Assembly: GCF_001984195.1 (NCBI RefSeq)
Contig: NZ_MTQN01000012.1
Location: 1,426,001 to 1,490,000, forward strand
Source: Kribbella sp. ALI-6-A
GTDB taxonomy: Bacteria > Actinomycetota > Actinomycetes > Propionibacteriales > Kribbellaceae
Direction of reading: 5' to 3'
Length of the DNA stretch: 64,000 nt
The notes under the pieces are model-generated. The model made no database searches and was not told the origin of the DNA. It worked only from the letters and a program-made list of their open reading frames with translations. Below, piece by piece: positions 39,779 to 47,734 of this stretch (positions within the stretch are counted from its first letter, which is position 1; each line of letters opens with the position of its first letter). The position numbers and the translations under genes were made by a program.

Positions 39779-41500
39779 ATGGCGGAGCAGTCCGCGGGGC
39801 TGCTGGCGCGGCGACGCGCTCGTGGTCTGTGGGTGCGTGGGGCGCGGCAGCTGGGGTTCGCCAAGGCGGGGGAGGAGGCGGCGACGCCGGACAAGCCGGC
39901 CGCGCTGGAGTACTTCACCAAGGCGCTGGAGCTGGACCCGGGCATGACCGACGCCTGGCTCGGGTTCCACGCGGCCGGCGGGGACGCGGACACCGCGCTG
40001 GACAAGCTGGTCGCGGGACTCGGGCGGTTCGGTGAGGAGCGGGACGCCGACAAGCGGCGGCTCAGCTCGTCGTTCCGGGCCGGCTGGTGGTTCACGCACT
40101 CGCTGGAGACCACCGACCACGTCTGGCACGCGGAGGCGCTGCGGCGGCTCAACGCCGGGGACACCGCCGGAGCGGCCGAGGCCACCGGCAAGGTGATCGA
40201 GGACCTGCGCCGGAGGTTCCTCGAGGCCGCCGTCGCGATGCACCGGCTCGAGTTCGACACCGCGATCGACATCCTGCGCCGGATCCCCGCCGACGGTCAC
40301 CTCGGCGTCGAGGCCCTGCTGCGGCTCGGCATGCTGCTGGCGACCGTCGAGCAGTGGAGCGAGGCCGAGACGATCCTGCGCCAGGCGGCCGGTCAGCAGC
40401 TGAACTCGTTCGTCGCGCTCGACGCGGAGTACTACCTCGGCTTCGTCTACCGCGGCACCAACCGCGAGCAGAACGCCATCCGCCAGTTCGAGTGGGTCTA
40501 CGAGCGGGACAACTCGCACCGCCAGGTGTCCGCGGCGCTGGCCGACTCGTCGGTGAAGCTCAGCACCCGCCGCACCGAGCGCCGTACGGCGTCACCCTCG
40601 CCGGTCGTCCGCCGCGGCGCGCCCTCCGCGCCGGCGCTGCACCGGCAGCCGGACTGGGCAGCGGTCCAGGGCATCCTCAACGAGCTCGACCGCAACGTCG
40701 GCATGGAGGACGTCAAGCGGCAGGTGTCGGCCGTCGCCGCGCAGGTCCGGGCCGGGCTGATGCGCGCCGAACGCGGCCTGCCGACCGCCAAGCTCGGCGG
40801 CCACCTGATCTTCGCCGGGCCACCCGGCACCGGCAAGACCACGGTCGCCCGCGTGGTGGCCCGCCTGTACTGCGCGCTCGGGCTGCTCGCCGCGGACACG
40901 GTGATCGAGACCGACCGGTCCGGCCTGGTCGCGGAGTGGATCGGCCAGACCGCCGTGAAGACCAACGAGGTGGTCGACTCCGCGCTGGACGGCGTGCTGT
41001 TCATCGACGAGGCGTACGCGCTGAGCAAGAAGGGCACCGCCACCAACGACTTCGGCACCGAGGCGATCGACACGCTGCTGAAGCGGATGGAGGACGACCG
41101 CGACCGGCTGGTCGTCATCGTGGCCGGCTACTCCGAGCCGATGGCCGAGTTCCTGGAGGCGAACCCGGGACTGCGCAGCCGCTTCTCGACCCGGATCGAC
41201 TTCCCCCGCTACACCGCCGACCAGTTGCGCGAGATCGCGATGCGGCTGGTCGAGAGCCGGGGCGACCACATCACGCCGGACGCCGCGGCCGGCCTGACCG
41301 CCGTACTGGACCAGGTCTGTTCCACCGGGCGGATCGACGAGCTCGGCAACGCCCGCTTCATCCGGACCGTGCTCGAAGCGGCCGGCAAGCATCGCGACCT
41401 GCGGCTGTTCCACTCGCCCGGGCTGCCGACCGACCTCGAGCTGATCACGCTGGACGGCTCGGACCTGAAGTCCGCGATCCGGGAGATCCTCAGCTTCTGA
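39779..41500 (+). CDS. AAA+ ATPase of the EccA/CbbX type
   Basis: 573 residues from the ATG at 39779, preceded by GAGGAG; an in-frame codon at 39761 is less likely. The N-terminal half (about 1-270) is a TPR-like helical domain (ALEYFTKALELDPGMTDAWLGF; WSEAETILRQAAGQQL). The C-terminal AAA+ domain has Walker A GPPGTGKT (347-354), Walker B LFIDEAYAL (Asp410) and an Arg-finger region LRSRFSTRIDF. Both the architecture and length equal EccA, the cytosolic ATPase of ESX type VII secretion. No esx, ecc, PE/PPE or mycosin gene lies in the window, so it is an orphan here. Confidence 0.88.
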   Translation: MAEQSAGLLARRRARGLWVRGARQLGFAKAGEEAATPDKPAALEYFTKALELDPGMTDAWLGFHAAGGDADTALDKLVAGLGRFGEERDADKRRLSSSFRAGWWFTHSLETTDHVWHAEALRRLNAGDTAGAAEATGKVIEDLRRRFLEAAVAMHRLEFDTAIDILRRIPADGHLGVEALLRLGMLLATVEQWSEAETILRQAAGQQLNSFVALDAEYYLGFVYRGTNREQNAIRQFEWVYERDNSHRQVSAALADSSVKLSTRRTERRTASPSPVVRRGAPSAPALHRQPDWAAVQGILNELDRNVGMEDVKRQVSAVAAQVRAGLMRAERGLPTAKLGGHLIFAGPPGTGKTTVARVVARLYCALGLLAADTVIETDRSGLVAEWIGQTAVKTNEVVDSALDGVLFIDEAYALSKKGTATNDFGTEAIDTLLKRMEDDRDRLVVIVAGYSEPMAEFLEANPGLRSRFSTRIDFPRYTADQLREIAMRLVESRGDHITPDAAAGLTAVLDQVCSTGRIDELGNARFIRTVLEAAGKHRDLRLFHSPGLPTDLELITLDGSDLKSAIREILSF

Positions 41501-41507
41501 GACGCAC

Positions 41508-41544
41508 GACGGCCGCCTGACCCGGGATGGGGAAGGCGGCCGTC
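41508..41544. terminator. Bidirectional hairpin terminator
   Basis: GACGGCCGCCT (41508-41518) pairs perfectly with AGGCGGCCGTC (41534-41544), followed by CTTTGTGT on the plus strand. It separates the convergent EccA-like and PBP genes. Confidence 0.7.
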
Positions 41545-41560
41545 CTTTGTGTGCAGGGGC

Positions 41561-43468
41561 CTACCGGAAGCGACCGAGGAAGTTCTGCACGATCGGTCCG
41601 GCCGCCTTGCCGCCGGACTCACCGCCCTCGACGATCACCGCGAACGCGACATCACCGCGGAAGCCGACCATCCAGCCGTTGGTGATCACCTTGCCGTTCG
41701 ACACGACCTCGGCGGTACCGGTCTTGGCCGAGACCACGCCGCTGCCCGCCAGCCCACGCGCGGTGCCGCCGGTGACGGTGGTCCGCATCATCGTGCGCAG
41801 CGCGTTCGCGGTGGCCGGCGGCAGCGGCTCGGCGGCCGGACCGGCCGGGTCCTTGCCCATCACCAGGACCGGCTTCATCGCGGTGCCGTGCTTGACCGTG
41901 GCGCCGATCAGCGCGACGCCGAGCGGGCTGGCGGTGACCGTGCCCTGGCCGATCATCGACGCGGCCTCGGCGACGTCGTCCTTGGGCGCCGGCACCTCAC
42001 CGCCGTACGCCGGGACCGCGGTCTTCAGCTCCTGGCCGAGCCCGAACATCGCCGCCGCCTTGGTCATCCCGTCGGCCGGCAGCCGCCCGTGCTGGGAGAT
42101 GAACGCGGTGTTGCAGGACTCGTTGAACGCCTTCTGCATCGTGCCGTTGCCGTACGGCGCCAGGCCGTCGTAGTTCTTGAAGGACTTGCCGAAGACGTTG
42201 ATCGTGTTCGTGCACGGCAGTGGGGTGTTCGCGGTCAGCCCGGCGCCCATCAGCGCGGCCGACGTGACGATCTTGAACGTCGAGCCGGGCGCGTAGTGGC
42301 CCTGGAAGGCCCGGTTGTAGTTGGTCGCGGTCGGGCCGTTCGCGGCGGCCAGGATCTGGCCGGTCGAGGCCTGCACGGCGACCAGCGACGCGGGCAGCTT
42401 GCTGGTGGCCAGCGCGGCCTCGGCGGCGCGCTGCAGGTTGGTGTCCAGCGTGGTGCGGACCGGCGTACCGGCCTTGCCCTCCTGCTTGAACACCTCCTTG
42501 ATCACCATCTTGGTCTTGCCGTCGCGCAGGTTCACCTGACCGCCGGGGGTGCCGGCCAGTTGCTGCTGCATCGCGTACTGCAGACCGGTGGTGCCGACCT
42601 GGTCCTGGCTGGAGGCGGTCGGGCCGGCGTTCTTCAGCGTCTCCGCCGTGGCGGTTTTCATCGTGCCGATCACCGACCGCGCGAACGTCGGGCTCTCCGG
42701 CAGCGACTGGGTACCGCCCATGGTCAGCAGGCCGGGCAGGTTGCCCATCTTCGGCCGGAGCTTGTCCCACTCCTCGGCGCGGATCGTGATCGCGTCGACG
42801 AACTGGCCGGGCGGCGCCGCCTTCGCGCGGTTCCACAGCTTGGTGCCGTCGACGTCGAGGTTCTTGGTGAACGCCGCGTACGTCGCCGCGGTCGCCTTGT
42901 TGCCCGACGCGACGCCGACGATGACGACCGGGCGGTTCGTGGTCAGCGGCTTGCCGGTCCGGTCCAGGATCGACGCCCGGGCCGGCAGCGTGCGGACCCG
43001 CTTGAGGTAGTTCGCGTCGCCGAGCCCGGGGTAGATGGTGTCGCCGGAGGCCTTGATCTTCCAGCTGTCGCCGGTCTTCACCGCGGTCGCCGTACTGGTC
43101 CACTTCATCGTGCCGATGCCGCGCAGCACCGCCTCGACCGCGAGCTCCTGGGTGCAGGTGCTGTCGTCGGAGCAGTTCGGCTCACCCTGCGGGGTGACGG
43201 TCGCCGACTGCGCGACCAGCGCGGTGTCGACGTCGTCCAGCCGCGGGCCGAAGGTGGCCGGGTTGTCGGTCAGCGCGGCGGCCTCGGTGGGCTTGCCGTC
43301 CGGCGCCCAGGCCTTCACCCAGCCGGCCGCGAACGCCTTCACCACCTCGGCGGACGCCTGCTTCTCGTCGTTCGGGTCCGGCTTGCCGCCGTCGCCGGAC
43401 TTGCTGTCCGAACAACCGGCGGTGACCATCAGGGCACTCAGACAAACGATGGCAGCAGTTCGCTTCAC
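41561..43468 (-). CDS. Penicillin-binding transpeptidase lipoprotein (MecA-N type)
   Basis: 635 residues from the GTG at 43466-43468, which gives a clean lipoprotein signal (KRTAAIVCLSALMVTAGC, Cys19); a GTG at 43501 would add 11 residues. An NTF2-like MecA_N domain (about 35-140) and a PBP dimerisation region (about 150-300) precede the transpeptidase domain. The active site is complete: SxxK in APGSTFK (Ser396), SxN in ESCN (Ser451) and KTG (582-584). Class B PBPs crosslink peptidoglycan; the MecA_N architecture is common in Gram-positive accessory PBPs with low beta-lactam affinity. It is not next to division genes. Confidence 0.92.
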   Translation of the reverse strand: MKRTAAIVCLSALMVTAGCSDSKSGDGGKPDPNDEKQASAEVVKAFAAGWVKAWAPDGKPTEAAALTDNPATFGPRLDDVDTALVAQSATVTPQGEPNCSDDSTCTQELAVEAVLRGIGTMKWTSTATAVKTGDSWKIKASGDTIYPGLGDANYLKRVRTLPARASILDRTGKPLTTNRPVVIVGVASGNKATAATYAAFTKNLDVDGTKLWNRAKAAPPGQFVDAITIRAEEWDKLRPKMGNLPGLLTMGGTQSLPESPTFARSVIGTMKTATAETLKNAGPTASSQDQVGTTGLQYAMQQQLAGTPGGQVNLRDGKTKMVIKEVFKQEGKAGTPVRTTLDTNLQRAAEAALATSKLPASLVAVQASTGQILAAANGPTATNYNRAFQGHYAPGSTFKIVTSAALMGAGLTANTPLPCTNTINVFGKSFKNYDGLAPYGNGTMQKAFNESCNTAFISQHGRLPADGMTKAAAMFGLGQELKTAVPAYGGEVPAPKDDVAEAASMIGQGTVTASPLGVALIGATVKHGTAMKPVLVMGKDPAGPAAEPLPPATANALRTMMRTTVTGGTARGLAGSGVVSAKTGTAEVVSNGKVITNGWMVGFRGDVAFAVIVEGGESGGKAAGPIVQNFLGRFR

Positions 43469-43610
43469 GATCTCCACTCTCGCACGGCGACGGTTTGACA
43501 CTCCGAACAGTCTTCGGCGTGTGCCCAGCCTGCCACGAGAGGGGAAATACTCAGGCCGGCCACAGGAGTACGACGCCGTGGCCGGCCGATCGGTTGGTTC
43601 GTGGGTGAGT

Positions 43611-44414
43611 TCAGACCGAGAGCTGGATCACCGCGAAGACCGCCGACTCCGGATCGGTCAGGACCGCCATCCGGCCGAAGTCGGTGTCCAGCGGGTCCGC
43701 GGTGAGGCGCCCGCCGGTGCGTTCGGCGCGGGTGACGGTCTCGTCGAGGTCGGCGGTGGCGAAGTACGGCAGCCAGTGCGCGGGTGTCTCGGGCGGCATG
43801 TCGGGGTGGAACTCGCCGGTGCCGGCGACCGGGCGGCCGGCGGCGTAGAGGGCGGCGTAGCGGGCGTCGGCGTACTGCTCGCCGGGGCCGCCGAAGTCCT
43901 CGGTGACGCCGATCTCCTCCAGGCGGTAGCCGAACACCTTGGTGTAGAACGCCTTCGCCTCGTCGTACCCGCGGCTGAGGGCCTCGCTCCAGACCAGCAT
44001 GCCCGGCGCCGAGCCGCGGTCGGTGCCGAGGTGGTCGGTGGTCTGCCAGAGGCCGAACAGCGCGTCGTTGGGGTCGGTCGCGATCGCCATCCGGCCCTGC
44101 GCGGCCACGTCGGTCGGTTCGAGCACGAGCCGGCCACCGGCCGCGGTGATCGCCGCCGCCGTCCGGTCGACGTGGTCGGTCGCGAGGTAGGTGGTCCAGC
44201 GGCTGGGCAGGTCCTCGGTGCCCGGCTGCTTGCCGCCGATGCCGGCGACATCCTCGCCGTCCACCCGGCAGATCCAGTAGTCGCGAGTGCTGTCCTGCGC
44301 GCACTGCCAGCCGAACAGACCGGTGTAGAACCGCGCCGCCGCGCGGGGGTCGGTGGCGGCCAGGTCCACCCAGTTCGGCGTACCGGCAGGCCAGGGGGCG
44401 GTGCGATCGGCCAT
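43611..44414 (-). CDS. VOC superfamily protein with two glyoxalase domains
   Basis: 267 residues. Two tandem VOC modules: residues about 10-125 (PNWVDLAATDPRAAARFYTG...FGLWQTTDH) and 135-265 (GMLVWSEALSRGYDEAKAFY...FAVIQLSV). The C-terminal module has an unusually clear pattern of Asp/Glu-rich loops (GGPGEQYADARYAA). Actinobacterial relatives are known as small CFP32-like antigens or hydrolases; function is unknown. It lies alone. Confidence 0.85.
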   Translation of the reverse strand: MADRTAPWPAGTPNWVDLAATDPRAAARFYTGLFGWQCAQDSTRDYWICRVDGEDVAGIGGKQPGTEDLPSRWTTYLATDHVDRTAAAITAAGGRLVLEPTDVAAQGRMAIATDPNDALFGLWQTTDHLGTDRGSAPGMLVWSEALSRGYDEAKAFYTKVFGYRLEEIGVTEDFGGPGEQYADARYAALYAAGRPVAGTGEFHPDMPPETPAHWLPYFATADLDETVTRAERTGGRLTADPLDTDFGRMAVLTDPESAVFAVIQLSV

Positions 44415-44538
44415 CGGCGCTCCTGCGGGAATCGGTTACCGGAGGCACATAACCTGCCAGTAGCGACACGTCACGTCGAGACGACCGCCGGGGGATCGGG
44501 TAACGGTTCGGTCACTGCGGGGCGTATTCTGCGGCCTT

Positions 44539-44853
44539 GTGACCCGCCTTGCCCTGCACAGCCGGCTGATCGCCGGCACCGAAGAGTCCTACGCGATCGA
44601 GCACGCCCGGGTCTGGCCCGAGCTGATCGTGGTGATGAACAACGCCGGCATCACCGACTGGAGCATCTGGCGCAGCGGCCGCGACCTGTTCCACCTGGTC
44701 GAGTGCGACGACTTCGAGGCCGCGGTGGCCCAGCTCGCCGACGACCCGGTCGACCAGCGCTGGCAGCAGCACATGAGCCAGTTCGTCGAGGGCTTCGCGG
44801 ACAACGGCCGGCCGTTGCAGCACGTCTGGACGATGTCGGAGCAGACCGCTTAG
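44539..44853 (+). CDS. L-rhamnose mutarotase family protein
   Basis: 104 residues with a GTG start at 44539; TATTCT (44525-44530) 8 nt upstream suggests a near-leaderless mRNA. The ferredoxin-like fold has EEYxxxH-type motif EESYAIEHARVWPELIVVM, the central NAGITDWSIWRSGRDLFHLVEC, and the C-terminal RWQQHMSQFV, all typical of PF05336. Family members interconvert anomers of L-rhamnose or L-fucose. The nearby sugar-acid island (24.6-33 kb) could be its metabolic partner. It ends 4 nt into the convergent pirin gene. Confidence 0.85.
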   Translation: MTRLALHSRLIAGTEESYAIEHARVWPELIVVMNNAGITDWSIWRSGRDLFHLVECDDFEAAVAQLADDPVDQRWQQHMSQFVEGFADNGRPLQHVWTMSEQTA

Positions 44854-45554
44854 GTCATCTCCCAGACCAGGATCTCGGCGGGTTCCGCTCCGGCGGTGAC
44901 CCGCTGGCCGTCGGCGCCGGTGATCCGGACCGCGTCGGCCTCCTGGAGTTCGCCGGCGCCCTCGAGCGTGACCGAGCCGAGGGCAACGAACAGGTGCACG
45001 TACGGTGCCACCGGCAGCTCGACCACGCCGTACGGGGGCAGGCGTGCGACGGACATCCCGGCTGCGCGCTGGTTGATCTTCACCGCGGTGGTGCCGGCGT
45101 GCTTCGGCAGCCCGGAGGCGATCGGTGTGAGCTCTCCGCTGCCGAGGTCGACTTCGGCCTGCTGGTACGACGGCGTGAGGTCGAGCTCGTCCGGGCGGAC
45201 CCACATCTGGATGTAGCGGACCGGTTCGCCCGCGTCGTTCTTCTCCGAGTGCCGGATCCCGCTGCCCGCGCTCATCCGCTGGGCCAGACCCGGATACACG
45301 ACACCGCTGTGCCCTTCGGAGTCCTGGTGCACCAGCGCGCCACGCAGTACCCAGGTGACGATCTCCAGGTCCTGGTGCGGATGCGTGTCGAACCCGGTGC
45401 CCGGGGCAACTGTTTCGTCGTTGTGCACGAGCAGCGCGCCGAAGCCGACGTTGTCCGGGTCGTAGTACGGCCCGAACGAGAACGAGTGCCGCGACTCCAG
45501 CCAGTCCTCACTGGTCTCGAACCGGTCCGCCGCCCGTCGTACGTCGATGCTCAC
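44850..45554 (-). CDS. Pirin family protein
   Basis: 234 residues. Bicupin pirin: RHSFSFGPYYDPDNVGFG at the N-terminus with the metal site FDTHPHQDLEIVTWVLRGALVHQDS (His/His/Glu/His) and the following MSAGSGIRHSEKN. The C-terminal cupin (about 140-230) has lost obvious ligands, as is usual. Pirins bind iron and act as quercetinases or regulators; the role here is unknown. Tail-to-tail 4-nt overlap with the mutarotase gene. Confidence 0.9.
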   Translation of the reverse strand: MSIDVRRAADRFETSEDWLESRHSFSFGPYYDPDNVGFGALLVHNDETVAPGTGFDTHPHQDLEIVTWVLRGALVHQDSEGHSGVVYPGLAQRMSAGSGIRHSEKNDAGEPVRYIQMWVRPDELDLTPSYQQAEVDLGSGELTPIASGLPKHAGTTAVKINQRAAGMSVARLPPYGVVELPVAPYVHLFVALGSVTLEGAGELQEADAVRITGADGQRVTAGAEPAEILVWEMT

Positions 45555-45558
45555 ACCG

Positions 45559-46077
45559 CTAGTAATACCCCTTCTCGCCGTCGAGCAGCTCGCGGATGGT
45601 GTCGAGATGCCCGACGTGGCGAGCGGTCTCCTCGATCATGTGCAGGATCATCCACCGCAACGTCGCCTGCGCGGACCTGAACTCCGGGTGCGTGCCGGTC
45701 TCGTCCAGCGAGTGCGCCGCGATGATCTCGTTGGACCGCTCACACTGCGCCTCGAACTCGTCGAGCAGCTGCTTCAGCGGCACGTCCGGCGCCATCATGT
45801 CGGCGTCCTCGGGCAAGCTCTCGTCGAACTGCGGGTTCGCCGCGGCCGAGCCGTTCAGGAACAGCACCTCGAACCAGCAGTGCTCGACCCAGCGCAGGTG
45901 GTAGACCAGCCCGCTCATCGTCATCAACGGCGACGTCGGCAGCACCACCCGCCTCTCGTCCTCCGCGGCCAGCCCTTCGCACTTGAACCTGACCAACGCC
46001 CGCTGCTGATTCAGCCACCCGACCAGCTGAGTCCGTTCATCGGCAACAAAGGGCGGCCGCTCCCGAGAAAACGTCAT
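45559..46077 (-). CDS. DinB/DUF664 superfamily protein
   Basis: 172 residues from the ATG at 46075-46077. Four-helix bundle with the three expected histidines: MSGLVYHLRWVEHCWFEVLF (first His), EIIAAHSLDE in the middle, and MIEETARHVGHLDTIRELL near the C-terminus. This DUF664 type resembles the gene at 16468-16989 and may be a thiol S-transferase. The gene upstream of it on the minus strand is the HtrA-like protease, separated by a terminator. Confidence 0.83.
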   Translation of the reverse strand: MTFSRERPPFVADERTQLVGWLNQQRALVRFKCEGLAAEDERRVVLPTSPLMTMSGLVYHLRWVEHCWFEVLFLNGSAAANPQFDESLPEDADMMAPDVPLKQLLDEFEAQCERSNEIIAAHSLDETGTHPEFRSAQATLRWMILHMIEETARHVGHLDTIRELLDGEKGYY

Positions 46078-46124
46078 GCCGGGACGGTAGCGAGCCGGTG
46101 CGTGCCGCGCACCGCAATAACAAC

Positions 46125-46159
46125 GGGACTCCGGCCGCTCGGTGGGCGGCCGGAGTCCC
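46125..46159 (-). terminator. Intrinsic terminator of the HtrA-like gene
   Basis: A perfect 14-bp stem (46125-46138 with 46146-46159; arm GGGACTCCGGCCGC) with a 7-nt loop. Read on the minus strand it is followed by GTTGTTATT, giving a genuine intrinsic terminator about 48 nt downstream of the protease stop at 46207. Confidence 0.8.
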
Positions 46160-46206
46160 GGATCGTGGGTGGGTGCCGGGGGAGGAGGGGCCCCCGGCAC
46201 CGGGTG

Positions 46207-47625
46207 TCACCCCGTGGGGTTGCCGTTGTCGGAGCCGAGTTTGGCCTTCACTGTCTGGCCGGTCTGGCTGCCGCGGTTGTAGGTGATGGTGACTTCGTCG
46301 TCCGGGCGGTGCGAACGGACCGCGGCGACCAACGCGTCCCCTGACGCGATCGCCTTGCCGTCGATCGCGGTGACCACGTCACCGCTCTTCAGGCCGGCCT
46401 TGTCCGCCGCACCGCCGGACGTCACCTCGCCGAGGGTGGCTCCCTGTGTGAGCCCGTCGGAAGACCGCGCGTCGCCGACCGTCACTCCGAGCCGCGCATG
46501 GGTGGCCTTGCCCTTGGCCACCAGCTCGTCGATGATCGGCTTGGCCTGGTCGATCGGGATTGCGAAGCCCAGGCCGATGTTTCCGCCTTCGGATTGTCCC
46601 GATCCTCCGGCGGTTTTGATCGCGCTGTTGATTCCGACCACCTGGCCGGCGAGGTCGATGAGGGCGCCGCCGGAGTTCCCCGGATTGATCGCGGCGTCCG
46701 TCTGCACGGCTGGGAAGACCGTCGTACTGTCCTGCTCGTCGCCACCCGAGGTGACCGGGCGGTTGAGCGCCGAGACGATCCCACTCGTCACGGTTGCATC
46801 GAGGCCGAACGGCGAACCGATCGCGACCACACCCTGCCCGACCGCCAGGTCCCCGCTCTTGCCCAGTACGGCGGGCGTCAGGTCCTTGGCGTCGGCGCGG
46901 ATCACCGCGAGGTCGGTCAGCGGGTCGGTGCCGACGACGGTCGCCGGCACGGTCCGGCCGTCGTTCAGGATCACGCTCAGCCGGCCGCCGCTGCCGGCGC
47001 CCGACACCACGTGGTTGTTGGTGACGATCAGCCCGTCCTTGCTGATCACGATGCCCGAGCCGGTACCGGCGCCCTGCGAGGTGGCGACGGCGATCTTCAC
47101 CACGCTCGGCAGCACCTTGGCGGCCGCGGCCTGCACCGAGCCGTCCGGCGCGGACACCGGCGCCGCCTGTCCGCCGGTCAGCGGAGCGGTCACCGACGGA
47201 GTCGCGCTCGTGTCGGTCGTCGCCGAGTACACAGCCGCACCACCCACACCGCCGGCGGTCCCGACCAGCAGCGCGGTGGCTGCCACCAGAGCCAGTCCGC
47301 GCCGCTTGGGCTTCGGAGGCTCCGGCTGAGCCGGCTGCTGCGGGCCGAACGGCCAGTTGGTACCCGGCGACGCCCCCTGATGCGTCCCGGCCGTACCGAA
47401 CTGACCGCCCTGGTAGCCCCCGGTCCGCGCCTGCCCCTGCGGCGCGAACTGCTGCTGCGAGTGCTGGCCGTAGCCGGTCGTCGGCAGCTGCTGGGTGCGC
47501 TCCTGCGGAGTCGAGCCGTACGCCGGCGGCGTCCCCTGCGGAGCCTGGTTCCCGTACGTCGAACCCTGCGCCGGGGTGTCGTTCCCCGGCTGGTTCTGCG
47601 GCTGGTGCGGCTGGTTCTCGGTCAT
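46207..47625 (-). CDS. pepD: HtrA-like serine protease with PDZ domain (PepD type)
   Basis: 472 residues. A Gln/Gly/Pro-rich cytoplasmic N-terminus (1-108) precedes one membrane helix (about 110-132), a linker, then the trypsin-like domain with His205 (TNNHVV), Asp238 (DLAVI) and Ser318 (GNSGGAL). A PDZ domain (about 375-465) ends the protein. It works outside the membrane as an envelope quality-control protease. Placement directly downstream of a sensor kinase and response regulator reproduces the mprA-mprB-pepD locus of mycobacteria. Arrays of 8-bp direct repeats upstream suggest direct control by the regulator. Confidence 0.92.
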   Translation of the reverse strand: MTENQPHQPQNQPGNDTPAQGSTYGNQAPQGTPPAYGSTPQERTQQLPTTGYGQHSQQQFAPQGQARTGGYQGGQFGTAGTHQGASPGTNWPFGPQQPAQPEPPKPKRRGLALVAATALLVGTAGGVGGAAVYSATTDTSATPSVTAPLTGGQAAPVSAPDGSVQAAAAKVLPSVVKIAVATSQGAGTGSGIVISKDGLIVTNNHVVSGAGSGGRLSVILNDGRTVPATVVGTDPLTDLAVIRADAKDLTPAVLGKSGDLAVGQGVVAIGSPFGLDATVTSGIVSALNRPVTSGGDEQDSTTVFPAVQTDAAINPGNSGGALIDLAGQVVGINSAIKTAGGSGQSEGGNIGLGFAIPIDQAKPIIDELVAKGKATHARLGVTVGDARSSDGLTQGATLGEVTSGGAADKAGLKSGDVVTAIDGKAIASGDALVAAVRSHRPDDEVTITYNRGSQTGQTVKAKLGSDNGNPTG

Positions 47626-47646
47626 GGGTCAACCATGCGGGCCGGA

Positions 47647-47729
47647 CCTGAGAGAGCCCTGAAGATCCCGTCAGAGCAGCCAAAGAACTCCTTGAGGATC
47701 CGCTGAGGGACCTGTGAGGAAGCTGTGAA
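47647..47729 (-). promoter_or_regulatory. Array of 8-bp direct repeats with 3-nt spacers (MprA-box-like)
   Basis: Plus-strand copies CCTGAGAG (47647-47654) and CCTGAAGA (47658-47665) are separated by 3 nt. A second array has four units, TCCTTGAG, CCGCTGAG, CCTGTGAG and GCTGTGAA, starting at 47689, 47700, 47711 and 47722, exactly 11 nt apart. The mycobacterial MprA box is two 8-bp direct repeats separated by 3 nt. All lie between the kinase stop and the protease start. Confidence 0.65.
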
Positions 47730-47734
47730 GGAGA

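Noticed and set aside
43035..45680. Very long plus-strand frame across PBP, VOC and pirin genes
   Set aside because: It crosses several well-supported genes and intergenic gaps and has no recognisable domain.
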